Assembly: GCF_037201965.1 (NCBI RefSeq) | Contig: NZ_CP147518.1 | Span: 6,255,001 to 6,319,000, forward strand | Source: Spirosoma sp. SC4-14 | GTDB taxonomy: Bacteria > Bacteroidota > Bacteroidia > Cytophagales > Spirosomataceae | Length of the DNA stretch: 64,000 bases | Direction: 5' to 3' | The notes under the pieces: model-generated | The model's database searches: none | The model's input: only the letters and a program-made list of their open reading frames with translations | Told to the model about the DNA's origin: nothing | Position numbers and translations under genes: made by a program | Shown: one piece after another, positions 52,152 to 60,666 of the stretch | Numbering within the stretch: position 1 is the stretch's first letter | How the letters are laid out: the number at the start of each line of letters is the position of its first letter

Positions 52152-52583
52152 ATGACCCCAACCTTTAGCGAGTGCATCTTTACAGTAGATGACGATGAAG
52201 ATGACCGCTTTCTTCTTCAGCAGGTCTTTCTTCAGCAGAGCCCTACCTGCCTCTTAAAGCCTATACCTAATGGAGAGAAATTAGTAGAAATCCTGGCACA
52301 AACAGACAACCTTCCTACACTGATTTTGCTCGATCTGAATATGCCTTTTATGAGTGGCTTCGAAGTACTAAAGATTATTCGGGAAAACCGCACGTATGAT
52401 TCTGTTCAGGTTGTTATTTTCACTACTTCAGATAACATCCAGGATCAGCAACAGGCTTTAAAACTGGGAGCCAACGGCTTTTTAACTAAACCTGCCACAC
52501 TGGAAGAGCTAAATCAGATTGTGCTCCACATAAAGCACAAGTGGTTGCTGGGTAAATGTATTTCTCCCAAAAGTTGCTGTTAG
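52152..52583 (+). CDS. Single-domain CheY-like response regulator
   Basis: The 143-residue protein is a bare receiver domain: acidic pocket VDDDEDDRFLLQQ, phospho-Asp in LILLDLNMPFMSGFEVL, FTTSDN and the Lys in GANGFLTKPATLEEL. No output domain follows. ATG 52152 is preferred to the upstream start at 52086. It ends with a Cys-rich tail (KCISPKSCC), which is unusual for the family. It could relay from a kinase encoded elsewhere. Confidence 0.85.
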   Translation: MTPTFSECIFTVDDDEDDRFLLQQVFLQQSPTCLLKPIPNGEKLVEILAQTDNLPTLILLDLNMPFMSGFEVLKIIRENRTYDSVQVVIFTTSDNIQDQQQALKLGANGFLTKPATLEELNQIVLHIKHKWLLGKCISPKSCC

Positions 52584-52614
52584 TGACAATACCATCTGGA
52601 TTAGGGCAGAGCGC

Positions 52615-53166
52615 CTAATAATAATATCGTATATATAGTTCCTGTAGTTTGTCGCGCGTGCGTTTTAATCGCATCTTTACCGCACTTTCTGATAACTGAT
52701 ATTGCTGACTAATCTCTCTGATCGATAATCCTTCTTCGTGTTTGAGCCGTAGTAATTTCACTTCTTCGGCGGGTAGGCTATTCATTATAACTTCCAGAGC
52801 CTGAAGCCGATTCTCCACAGAATTGATTGTATCTGGCTCCGAAACTGAACTTTCGGTTTCGTCGGAAATAGTTTCGGTGCTCAGCCGTTTCCCTAAACGG
52901 AGCTGATCGAGGCAATAATGATGCGAAATAGAATACAACCAGGTTGAAAACGAAGAGCGGTTCTGAAAGCTATCGAGCTTATTGAATACTTTAATAAATA
53001 TATCCTGTGTATAATCCTGAGCAGCGTCGGAATCTTTAGTTATCGATAAGCATTTTTGATAAACTTTATCGACATAGCGCTTATAAAGTGTCTCAAATGA
53101 GTCCTGAGTACTAGTATCCTGATAGATTCGAACTAGTTGCTCGTCGGCCAGTTTAGCCTTTTTCAT
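52615..53166 (-). CDS. ECF-type RNA polymerase sigma factor
   Basis: The 183-residue protein has sigma region 2 (FETLYKRYVDKVYQKCLSIT, AAQDYTQDIFIKVFNKLDSF, WLYSISHHYCLDQLR) and region 4 (LPAEEVKLLRLKHEEGLSIR, EISQQYQLSESAVKMRLKRT). No anti-sigma gene is adjacent, and the protein is unrelated in sequence to the ECF factor at 21 kb beyond the family level. It is convergent with the CheY-like gene (32-base gap). An exact -7 element lies upstream. Confidence 0.9.
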   Translation of the reverse strand: MKKAKLADEQLVRIYQDTSTQDSFETLYKRYVDKVYQKCLSITKDSDAAQDYTQDIFIKVFNKLDSFQNRSSFSTWLYSISHHYCLDQLRLGKRLSTETISDETESSVSEPDTINSVENRLQALEVIMNSLPAEEVKLLRLKHEEGLSIREISQQYQLSESAVKMRLKRTRDKLQELYIRYYY

Positions 53167-53213
53167 GACGTTTACGTAAATAACTTATCGAATATGAAGT
53201 CTGTTAATCTAAT

Positions 53214-53221
53214 CAAAGATA
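53214..53221 (-). promoter_or_regulatory. -7 promoter element of the ECF sigma gene
   Basis: The minus strand reads TATCTTTG, an exact TAnnTTTG match about 48 bases before the start, with TTTAC roughly 20 bases further upstream as a weak -33. Confidence 0.6.
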
Positions 53222-53562
53222 AGACTGTTTCATTAAGTAAACTAATGGTTACACATTAAAAAATGTACTCACAATAAATGTACATACTCTTAAAATAGAA
53301 TTTTTTAGATGATTAGGTATTTTTTTTTCTCATCACACCAAAATGATCCTATTTAAAGATGAATAAGTAATAAATTTAACAAAGACTTTCTTTCCGGTAA
53401 TATTTGCTAAATTTATTATTTGGTAGGTATTGCTTCCAGCTAAATAGCGGTATTCCTGATCATTATAGCTTTTAGTAAGCCAATTACCGCAACCTATATA
53501 CTTATAACAAGCATTTTACCTGATTATACCATAAAATGGTCCAATAATCGTGCAATAAAGGT
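53222..53562. other. AT-rich divergent gap without a recognisable gene
   Basis: About 340 bases rich in A and T lie between the ECF gene and the T9SS cargo gene. There are no long inverted repeats and no exact TAnnTTTG for the rightward gene. I see no coding character. Confidence 0.3.
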
Positions 53563-55089
53563 ATGAAAACAGCTATCATTGGACTTATAGGTTGGTTAGC
53601 CATACTTCTCCCCAGAACGATTACTGGCCAAAACCTCATTCCCAATGGAGGCTTCGAAACCTATCAGAACTGTCCACATCAGGATAACCTGTTAAATGAG
53701 GCTATACCCTGGTTTAATCCAACACATGCAACACCTGATTTTTATCATCAGTGTTTTCAGACGGGCCAAATGGCACTCCCTCCGCATTCGGGTCAGGGGC
53801 TAGCCCATCTGTTTCTGGACCGGGGCTGGTCCGAATATCTGGCCGTACCTTTGCGCAACCCATTGGAGGCTGACCAATGCTACTACTTCGAAATGTATGT
53901 TGCACTAGAAACGCCCGGCAAGTTTCTCGATCAGACACTAGGGGCTTATTTTTCAACAGAGCCCATTTCAACTACAACGACCGAGCTACTCAATGTAAAA
54001 CCACAAATTCTGGATACCCAATTAACTTCCAGAGACCCGGCTCTAAAATGGGAACGGGTTTCGGGATTTATTACCGCAATAGGAGGAGAAAAATATGTTA
54101 CTATCGGTAGTTACTATAAATATCCTCCTCTATTAGGATTCTATTATCTTTTTATCGACGACATTTCGCTCCTGCCGGTTAAACTCGATTTAGGGCGCGA
54201 TACAACCCTGTGTGGTCGTCGAAGCACATATACTCTGAATGCCGAAACGCCTGGAGCCCTCAATTATCGCTGGAACGATGGCAGCACCGCTTCTACTCTG
54301 AACGTAACAAAACCAGGTACCTATTCGGTCAGGGTAATTACGCCCTGCAAAACCCTGACCGACACCATTACCGTTGATTATAGCCTCGACTTCGATCTGG
54401 GTGCCGACACTACCCTTTGTAATGGACAAACGCTTAAGCTCACGGTTCCCAACCACCCCAACACTGTTTATCAGTGGCAGGACGGTTTTTCGCAGAATGT
54501 TTACCCAGTAAAACAAGCCGGGCAATACAGCGTGCTGGTAACGCAGGCAAGTTGTCAGATAACCGATAGCATCCAGATTCGCTATACCGATCCGCCCCAC
54601 CTGGAACTAGGCCCTAATCAGGACTTATGTGGTGCCGAATCGTTCACGATCAAGCCCATTGTTGCCGACGGACAGTTTTCCTGGTTGGATCAGTTTCCGA
54701 CGCAGGACCGCACAATCAATCATGCTGGCATATTCCGGGCCAGTGTTCGGAACGAGTGTGCTACCCTTACCGATTCGGTTGTGATTTCGTATGGTGCCTG
54801 CGATTGCGCCTTATATGCCCCCAATTCATTTACTCCCAATGGCGACGGTCAGAACGATGTTTTTACCGCATTCGGTTGTGGCGATATAACCATCACATCG
54901 CTTGCCGTTTTTGATCGATGGGGCGAACTCATGTTTCGAACCGATACACCACCTTTCCAGTGGGATGGCACCTTTCGGGGCAGGCAATGCACACCGGGTG
55001 TTTATGCCTGGCGAATTCAGTATCAACTAAATCAGCGCAATAAAATACTACTCGATCAAAAGCAGGGGGCACTTAGCTTAATTCGATGA
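53563..55089 (+). CDS. Type IX-secreted protein with type B (gliding-motility-associated) C-terminal domain
   Basis: The 508-residue protein has a signal peptide ending ITGQN, an N-terminal carbohydrate-binding-like domain (residues about 24-205; LIPNGGFETYQNCP, GYYLFIDDISLLP), three Ig-like β-sandwich repeats each opening LGxDTTLC or LGPNQDLC (from about 207, 285 and 348), and the T9SS type B sorting domain (APNSFTPNGDGQNDVF, VFDRWGELMFRT, WDGTFRGR, PGVYAWRIQY). It is therefore likely exported and attached to the cell surface by type IX secretion, as in adhesins of gliding bacteria. The ligand is unknown. Confidence 0.9.
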   Translation: MKTAIIGLIGWLAILLPRTITGQNLIPNGGFETYQNCPHQDNLLNEAIPWFNPTHATPDFYHQCFQTGQMALPPHSGQGLAHLFLDRGWSEYLAVPLRNPLEADQCYYFEMYVALETPGKFLDQTLGAYFSTEPISTTTTELLNVKPQILDTQLTSRDPALKWERVSGFITAIGGEKYVTIGSYYKYPPLLGFYYLFIDDISLLPVKLDLGRDTTLCGRRSTYTLNAETPGALNYRWNDGSTASTLNVTKPGTYSVRVITPCKTLTDTITVDYSLDFDLGADTTLCNGQTLKLTVPNHPNTVYQWQDGFSQNVYPVKQAGQYSVLVTQASCQITDSIQIRYTDPPHLELGPNQDLCGAESFTIKPIVADGQFSWLDQFPTQDRTINHAGIFRASVRNECATLTDSVVISYGACDCALYAPNSFTPNGDGQNDVFTAFGCGDITITSLAVFDRWGELMFRTDTPPFQWDGTFRGRQCTPGVYAWRIQYQLNQRNKILLDQKQGALSLIR

Positions 55090-55090
55090 A

Positions 55091-55666
55091 CTACAAATTC
55101 GCGAATGCTTTAGAACGACTCTTCATCCTCTGATTCAGGTTACGAATCAATTGGGTAAATGGACGAACACTAGTCATCGACCGCTGGTATTCCGTTTCGG
55201 AGAGCGTCTGCTGCCGAATTTGGGGTAATGCCTTTTTCATTTCGGCATCAAGGCTTGTCGTTACGCCATTATTGACAATCTGAATGTTGGCAATTCTATA
55301 GCTATAATGCCCATCTTTCACCTTAATTTCAACCGGCACCTCGTAGTAAATTTGCCGTTGAGCCGTGCCCTGGGGAGAGTTATTAAGACGAAGATATACT
55401 TTCCCATTTCCCGAAACGAATCCGTCGATTGGATTATCAGCCTTGATAACCTGGTTTTCATTCGGAAAGGTCAGCCAGAAAAACGACTTTGCACGCAGAT
55501 ACAACTGGTCGGCAGTAGCACCAGGCACCTCAACAGTACCTTCATAAACAACTCCTCCCGTTGCCGAATCAATTATAAACGGCATATCTGCCAACGTGTA
55601 CGTTCGTACCTGGGCATAGCCTTCAAAGACCTGCAGACAGAATACCAAACAAAGGAACTGGTTCAT
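55091..55666 (-). CDS. DUF4468-domain secreted protein
   Basis: The 191-residue protein has a signal peptide (LCLVFCLQVFEGYAQ) and a DUF4468 domain: YEGTVEVPGATADQLYLRAK, a strand pair around FVSGNGKVYLRLNN, and HYSYRIANIQIVN. The family has a TBP-like fold and unknown function. It ends two bases from the stop of the convergent T9SS cargo gene, so both genes share the same 3' border. Confidence 0.85.
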   Translation of the reverse strand: MNQFLCLVFCLQVFEGYAQVRTYTLADMPFIIDSATGGVVYEGTVEVPGATADQLYLRAKSFFWLTFPNENQVIKADNPIDGFVSGNGKVYLRLNNSPQGTAQRQIYYEVPVEIKVKDGHYSYRIANIQIVNNGVTTSLDAEMKKALPQIRQQTLSETEYQRSMTSVRPFTQLIRNLNQRMKSRSKAFANL

Positions 55667-55841
55667 TTTATATTTTCTTTATGGGCTGTATTGCAACACT
55701 AAAGAAAATACGAATAACTTTCAGGACAAAAAACTCTTTTTGATCGGCAAAAATACCTATTATTATTAATCAATAGAAACCAAAACAGGCTTATAATACA
55801 CTAAACCAGTATCCGATACCACCAGAAAATCGAGCGCGTGC

Positions 55842-57395
55842 TCATTCCCAAACAACCTCAATTACTTCCGTTTTCAGGTCGACAGTTGTCTGTTTTTCGC
55901 CACTCGACCGTCGAATAACAAGTTTACCGTTGTTTACTTTAGCAGCCTCCTGTTGCAAAACATGGGTAGCATCTTTTTTATGAAAGACCGAAACAACAGA
56001 TTCAGTTGTTGTTATAGGCACTGAAACCATTTTACCGACGGCTTTAATCTGTCGGCTGGTTGTGTTTAACGGTTGATTTCGAAGCAGAGCGATTGCCCGC
56101 GAAGCCTGCGGAACGCCGTAGCCGATATAGTTATTTCCGTAGGGATACAGGTGCGACGATTGTTCGATGATTGCCATTACTTCCTTATTTGTCAGTTTCG
56201 GGTTAGCCTGCATCACACAAGCCGCAAAACCTGTGATAACGGGGGCCGACAACGATGTGCCATAGAGAGAAAAGCAAGACACGTTGGGTTTCAGATAAGG
56301 CAGGCTTTCGGGGCCGATACTGCTATAGCCAATACGATTCCAAAGGCGGGAATTAGTTGCACCAATAGCCAAAACGCCCTGTGCATCGGCGGGCGTGCTT
56401 ATAATCCGCCAGGAGCGGTCGTCGCCTTCGTTTCCGGCCGAAACTACAATCAAAATACCTTTCTTATCGGCCGCAATCTGGGCGGCCCGGCTAATCAGGC
56501 TCGTATGGCCATCCATCTGGCTTGGTTCATAGTTTTCTTTCGGATTACTCATGCCTTTGGCATAGCCCAATGAAGTATTGATGAGCCGAACGCCCAAACT
56601 ATCCATCCATTCCATGGCAGCTACCCAGTTATCTTCTTCACCCCGGTATTCGCGGTTTCCCTGATCGGTTCGGGCCAGATAAAAAGTTGCATCGGTTGCT
56701 AATCCATACTGTATGCGTTCAACAGGGTCGTTGCCTGCAATGGCCGCCAGCACTTCCGTTCCATGAAAATCAGACATTGTTTCGAGCGTACGAAATAAAT
56801 CGCCATGCGTCTTATCGTCGTTTACATAGTCACGCACTCGTTTTACACCCTCGCGGGCAAACACATGCTTTAGCGCGTTAGCCGAGTCGGCACCAAAAAA
56901 ACCAGCATCAATCACACCAATCGACACAAATCGTCCTGTCAGCCCGGCCTGTGCAAAATCGGAAGCCTGAATTTGCCTCATTACCGGTGCCATTTGTGGC
57001 TTCACCATAGGCGTTTCGTTGTCCGACTTAATTGCGGTAATAACAATAGCCGGATCGATTGCCTCAATACCAGCTACAAAAGGGAGCGCCAGTATTTTTT
57101 CACGCTCTTCAGCCGACAACCGAGCCGACACCGCATTGAGCCACCGCGACCGATTAAGTGGCCGAACTCCTTCGTGTTGCAATTGCTGGATGTAGGCTTT
57201 CGAAACGGGCTGATCCGTATCATCGAGCGGCAGGCTCTGAACTTGCCGACGGGCAATGGCTACCGACGATAAGGCTGGAGCAGCCGTCTGATCTTTATCC
57301 TTGAAAAGAACCCAGTATTTGGGGCGCTCTACATCTGGCTGTGCTCGCACAAGCACCGTAAGCAGGCAAAAAAGGGAAGTCAGGCGAAGTATCAT
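55842..57395 (-). CDS. Secreted subtilisin-family (S8) serine protease
   Basis: The 517-residue protease starts at ATG 57395 (signal LTSLFCLLTVLVRAQ) because the in-frame codon further upstream is a TTG. It has an N-terminal pro-like part (to about residue 145), then the S8 triad: Asp in IGVIDAGFFG, His in DFHGTEVLAAIAG and Ser in YGTSLSAPVITGF, with the oxyanion Asn in VVSAGNEGDDRSW. A β-rich C-terminal tail of about 80 residues (from KAVGKMVSVPIT) may be a secretion or binding domain. It likely works in the periplasm or outside the cell. Confidence 0.92.
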   Translation of the reverse strand: MILRLTSLFCLLTVLVRAQPDVERPKYWVLFKDKDQTAAPALSSVAIARRQVQSLPLDDTDQPVSKAYIQQLQHEGVRPLNRSRWLNAVSARLSAEEREKILALPFVAGIEAIDPAIVITAIKSDNETPMVKPQMAPVMRQIQASDFAQAGLTGRFVSIGVIDAGFFGADSANALKHVFAREGVKRVRDYVNDDKTHGDLFRTLETMSDFHGTEVLAAIAGNDPVERIQYGLATDATFYLARTDQGNREYRGEEDNWVAAMEWMDSLGVRLINTSLGYAKGMSNPKENYEPSQMDGHTSLISRAAQIAADKKGILIVVSAGNEGDDRSWRIISTPADAQGVLAIGATNSRLWNRIGYSSIGPESLPYLKPNVSCFSLYGTSLSAPVITGFAACVMQANPKLTNKEVMAIIEQSSHLYPYGNNYIGYGVPQASRAIALLRNQPLNTTSRQIKAVGKMVSVPITTTESVVSVFHKKDATHVLQQEAAKVNNGKLVIRRSSGEKQTTVDLKTEVIEVVWE

Positions 57396-57712
57396 GAATC
57401 GAAACAAGACGGTTGCTCCTGCATTTTGTTAAACAACTTGTAAAGCTTAAACACAGAAACTCGAAAAAACTCTTAGTAGCTTTGGTTTTCTTTGCAAATA
57501 AAAATATACCTGATTATCAATCTATTTGTGTTGACAATTGTAAGTTAGGACAACAGTAGTACAACTTTCAGATAAATATTTTTTTACAGAAGTAAATTTA
57601 GCGGTTTTCCACTGACTAAACTAAGGAAAACAAAAACGCCCGACCTCAACCTGGGCCGGACGTTCCGCTTCTATCCACACCATATTAGACCAGTTTAGAC
57701 GGTCTAATGTCA
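57396..57712. other. Intergenic gap between the subtilisin and PRTRC-type genes
   Basis: No gene is seen. On the minus strand, a G/C-rich stem (57637-57645 with 57654-57662; wobble pairs included) is followed by TTTTTG and is a plausible terminator for the cassette whose last gene ends at 57713. Nearer to that gene, ATTAGACC (57684-57691) and GGTCTAAT (57701-57708) form an eight-pair hairpin. The gap marks the change from a standard chromosomal block to the PRTRC block. Confidence 0.5.
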
Positions 57713-58504
57713 TTATACTTTTACAGGCACCGTTCTAAAGTCCTTCAGGTTGAGAAAGAAGCCTCTGTTTTCGGTCATGCCATTACGAAACAGACTCCAG
57801 AGCAAAGCACTTCCCATATTGGCCAGCGTAGAATTAATAAAAAGATCCTGCTTCGCTAGTGCCTCGGCGAGGGAGCAGCTGGGCGTATCGTCGCTGTCTT
57901 CACTTTGCCGTAATGCGTCCCCCCATTCCTCCGTAACCAGCGGCAGTTGATCAACTGGATCATATTTCCGAGAATCCGGCTGCTTGACCTTACCGATCGT
58001 AGAGAGGATAACCTGCCCCGTTTTCTGGCTATTCCCGAAATCAAGCCAGTAGTACGGCCGGTCCCGCTGTTGATCGCTCATGTGAAGGCCATTCAGGATG
58101 TCGGCAATCTCAAACCGGGCTGATACTGTATCGACGCAGCTAATGATAATATTGGCCATTCCGTTTACGCCAGCGCAGTAATGATCCGCTTTACTATACA
58201 TCCGATGTTGTGCTTTCCAGTTAGTACCGAAAAAGCGGTTGATTCGGTTAATCAATGCAACCGACTTAGCCAAACCTACTTCAGCCTGAGCAAATAGCTG
58301 TCGGCCTAAATTAGCCGTGCTCACCGTATCGTTATCCCAGAGCGTTACCTGCAGGCCTGGATGATTCAGCGCGACCATGGCATGATTCATTCTACCTAGC
58401 GCCGTGAGCACTTGGGAGCCGGTGCCACCAGCGCCGATCAGGTTTACCGTTATCGGGTTTTGTGGCTCATTAAAATAGGAAGCGGTAAAATGCATGCGTG
58501 TCAT
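57713..58504 (-). CDS. PRTRC-system ThiF-family (E1-like) protein
   Basis: The 263-residue protein has the E1-like Rossmann start NLIGAGGTGSQVLTALGRMN, VTLWDNDTVSTANLGRQLFA and later IISCVDTVSARFEIADIL, so it keeps the adenylation-type nucleotide site. It lacks the zinc-binding Cys pairs of ThiF and MoeB. It matches the ThiF-related member of the PRTRC cassette (ParB-Related, ThiF-Related Cassette). The start ATG overlaps the stop of the B gene (ATGA), so translation is coupled. The substrate is not known. Confidence 0.88.
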   Translation of the reverse strand: MTRMHFTASYFNEPQNPITVNLIGAGGTGSQVLTALGRMNHAMVALNHPGLQVTLWDNDTVSTANLGRQLFAQAEVGLAKSVALINRINRFFGTNWKAQHRMYSKADHYCAGVNGMANIIISCVDTVSARFEIADILNGLHMSDQQRDRPYYWLDFGNSQKTGQVILSTIGKVKQPDSRKYDPVDQLPLVTEEWGDALRQSEDSDDTPSCSLAEALAKQDLFINSTLANMGSALLWSLFRNGMTENRGFFLNLKDFRTVPVKV

Positions 58505-59217
58505 GGCAGAATTGATTTGAGGGTGATTTTGCTGGCGAGCAAAAATTTATTCGGAAAGGGCTTACCCGTTTCAACCTGTTCATTCCATAGCTGCTTTGGA
58601 TCGACCGATACGGGAAGTAGGCCGTTAAGGTGCGAGAATTTCGAGTTGAAAAAGAAATCCTGCCAGGCCTGCATAAACCGGCCCAATGAAGCAGTATCCA
58701 GTGAGGGTATTTTCACGTCACCAATGCAAACCAGCCCATTCGAAGCCGTATTGAACAGGGGAGCATGATAGAGCTTAGTACTGAGCGTTGGGCGTTTCTT
58801 TTTGTCAAGCGCGAAAATGTATAGCTGATTTTTCGTCGCTTTCCAGAGTAGTGCTGGTACATAGGCCGGTCCGTCTTTGATGCCCAAGTGTGATGAAAAG
58901 AATAGCTTTTGCTTCATGGGCGGGGTATACCAGATCACCATCCCTTCGCCACGTGGATTTACGTATAATACGTTTTCAGGCATGAGGCCATCGGGTACCA
59001 GAAACCCCATGTGCTTTTCTTGTGCCGCATTCAGGCGACGTCCGAGCTTTTGGGCCTCTTCAATGCTCAGTGGGTGGGCGTTAATTGGCTGGCCAGTTGC
59101 CTGATCGATCTCGAAGGATTCGACGTAAATACTGCCAGATTTAGTCGTGTGCTGATAAATCAGCAGTGCTGTCTTCGGTTGATAATATTGTTGAAAGTCG
59201 CTGGTTATATTCTGCAT
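58501..59217 (-). CDS. PRTRC-system protein B
   Basis: The 238-residue protein reads YYQPKTALLIYQHTTKSGSI near its start, then GRRLNAAQEKHMGFLVPDGL, ENVLYVNPRGEGMVIWYTPP and LFFSSHLGIKDGPAYVPALL. These are the landmarks of PRTRC protein B, a plasmid- or island-linked family of unknown biochemistry. It overlaps the upstream gene by 77 bases and the ThiF gene by four. Confidence 0.85.
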   Translation of the reverse strand: MQNITSDFQQYYQPKTALLIYQHTTKSGSIYVESFEIDQATGQPINAHPLSIEEAQKLGRRLNAAQEKHMGFLVPDGLMPENVLYVNPRGEGMVIWYTPPMKQKLFFSSHLGIKDGPAYVPALLWKATKNQLYIFALDKKKRPTLSTKLYHAPLFNTASNGLVCIGDVKIPSLDTASLGRFMQAWQDFFFNSKFSHLNGLLPVSVDPKQLWNEQVETGKPFPNKFLLASKITLKSILP

Positions 59218-60358
59218 CGTCGAGCTTACTGATGTAGGTGATAAATTCCGCTATGCTGCTTAACAGGTGACTCATAAACATCTCGCTGTTAAGTAATTCG
59301 TCTTTGGTAGGGTACGACTTGTCGTAGATAACTGTACAGGCATAAGGCCCCTCTATTGATCCCGCCGAAAACTCGGCATCGAAGTTTTCTATAATGTGTT
59401 GGTAGATCAGGTCGTTATCAGCCCAGATGAACGAAACCCGGCGATCAATAGTAATTTGATACTCCTCATCGTCACCCAAATCTTGATCATAATTGTAAAC
59501 CTGAGCCAATTCGAAGTTATGGTTGGGGAACGTCTCGTAGAGTTCCAGAAATCGCCGGGCAACCTGTAACAGCGTGTGATCCTCCTCACAGATGGGGGTA
59601 AATGCCTCACAAAGATGGGCGAATTGTCTAAGGTGCTTTTTTTGGTTGAACCGTTTCAGGCATTTCAATAGATGCCCATTAACCTCCTTAATGTATTTAG
59701 CTCCTTCGTCCTTCTCCATTTCGTTTTCAATCAGTTCTTCTTCGCTCCATTCCTGCTCCCTTTCCCGGATATAGTCATATTCTGAACTGACATAACTGCA
59801 TCCATCGTCGTTACAATAGGGAATCTTTGTAACCTGATAGAGGTAGGCGTATATGGAACAGATCAGCTCAGTGCGGGGATTACTGCGATACTTCATCAAG
59901 TAGTGCAGTGGGCGAACGGGTATATAATACAGGCCCCATTCCGCTTCTTTATCCTTCACCGTGACCAACGTTGCCAGATGAGTTTCATCTTTAATAATAA
60001 TCAGCCGGGCGTCAGGTTGGAGCCGCTGGAGCTGCTGGCGGGTTATCATTAAAACGTGGCCGATGTTGAGCGGATATGGCAGAGTATTTGTTTCGCTGGT
60101 AGGGGTAAATCCGTACGTAGTGGCCAGGTGATTAAGCGACTGAAAGAATTCGGCCTGTATGGCTTCTGGCGTTCGCTTTTCATCGTCAGACTTACGTGTA
60201 CGCTCCTCCAGGACGATCGGACTAAAACGAACCCTTAAAAAAGCATCGGCAGTAATTCGAGGGGGCAACTGCGCAGGCGCTGATTCAGAACGGTTGCCGC
60301 GTCGGGGAGTTGGTTGATGTCGGTCAGTAGCTCGCCGACGTTGCTGTGTAGCTGGCAT
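59141..60358 (-). CDS. Probable PRTRC-system protein F (by position)
   Basis: The 405-residue product (from 60358) has a confident domain from about residue 45 on (RVRFSPIVLEERTRK, EWGLYYIPVRPLHYLMKY, LICSIYAYLYQVTKIPYCND, CSYVSSEYDYIREREQEW). No signal or membrane span is seen. It lies between the C and B genes, the usual place of PRTRC protein F, so I call it F by position with some likeness in the YAYLYxVxxIPY stretch. The start is unsure: the first 40 residues (basic and low complexity) overlap another open frame (60235-60429), and there is no nearby internal ATG. GTG or TTG near 60230 may be the true start. Confidence 0.6.
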   Translation of the reverse strand: MPATQQRRRATDRHQPTPRRGNRSESAPAQLPPRITADAFLRVRFSPIVLEERTRKSDDEKRTPEAIQAEFFQSLNHLATTYGFTPTSETNTLPYPLNIGHVLMITRQQLQRLQPDARLIIIKDETHLATLVTVKDKEAEWGLYYIPVRPLHYLMKYRSNPRTELICSIYAYLYQVTKIPYCNDDGCSYVSSEYDYIREREQEWSEEELIENEMEKDEGAKYIKEVNGHLLKCLKRFNQKKHLRQFAHLCEAFTPICEEDHTLLQVARRFLELYETFPNHNFELAQVYNYDQDLGDDEEYQITIDRRVSFIWADNDLIYQHIIENFDAEFSAGSIEGPYACTVIYDKSYPTKDELLNSEMFMSHLLSSIAEFITYISKLDDAEYNQRLSTILSTEDSTADLSAHD

Positions 60359-60429
60359 ACGGAGTAATCGGGCTTGGGCAGGGTACGTACACCCGATTCG
60401 AGTGTACGTACTGGCTTCTTTTTTGGCAT
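60235..60429 (-). CDS. Small protein overlapping the start of the F-like gene
   Basis: The 64-residue frame (MPKKKPVRTLESGVRTLPKP, then a helical C-terminal half LHSNVGELLTDINQLPDAAT, VLNQRLRSCPLELLPMLF) starts seven bases after the C gene ends and overlaps the first 124 bases of the F-like frame. Its codon and residue pattern is the more natural of the two in the overlap. I recognise no family. Either frame, or both, may be used. Confidence 0.5.
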   Translation of the reverse strand: MPKKKPVRTLESGVRTLPKPDYSVCQLHSNVGELLTDINQLPDAATVLNQRLRSCPLELLPMLF

Positions 60430-60435
60430 AACTGT

Positions 60436-60666
60436 TTAACCTTTTGTTCCCATTACGGCCGTGCCGAATGAATACACCATAGCATCGTTCTTGATCTCGG
60501 GGCCGGTAATTTTTGCCGAGATCAATTCAGGATACGTGTTGCTGTAGAAATTCATGACAGCTTCAGGACTCAGGCTAGGATCTGGGTCTGGCAACGTTAC
60601 ATTTTGGCCTTTGACGGAGTAGGTAAACTTGCGTTCGAGTTCGGTTACGACTAACATATTAAGCAA
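60436..60666 (-). CDS. PRTRC-system protein C
   Basis: The 76-residue protein reads TELERKFTYSVKGQNVTLPD, DPDPSLSPEAVMNFYSNTYP, then ELISAKITGPEIKNDAMVYS and FGTAVMGTKG, matching PRTRC protein C in length and in the FxxxG...LxDPxPxLSPxEVxxFYSxxYPEL pattern. Its start overlaps the E gene by eight bases; ATG 60657 is an alternative. Confidence 0.85.
   Translation of the reverse strand: MLNMLVVTELERKFTYSVKGQNVTLPDPDPSLSPEAVMNFYSNTYPELISAKITGPEIKNDAMVYSFGTAVMGTKG

Noticed and set aside
57713..58504. ThiF-family gene as thiamine or molybdopterin enzyme
   Set aside because: It lacks the zinc Cys pairs, and it lies in a PRTRC-type gene order.
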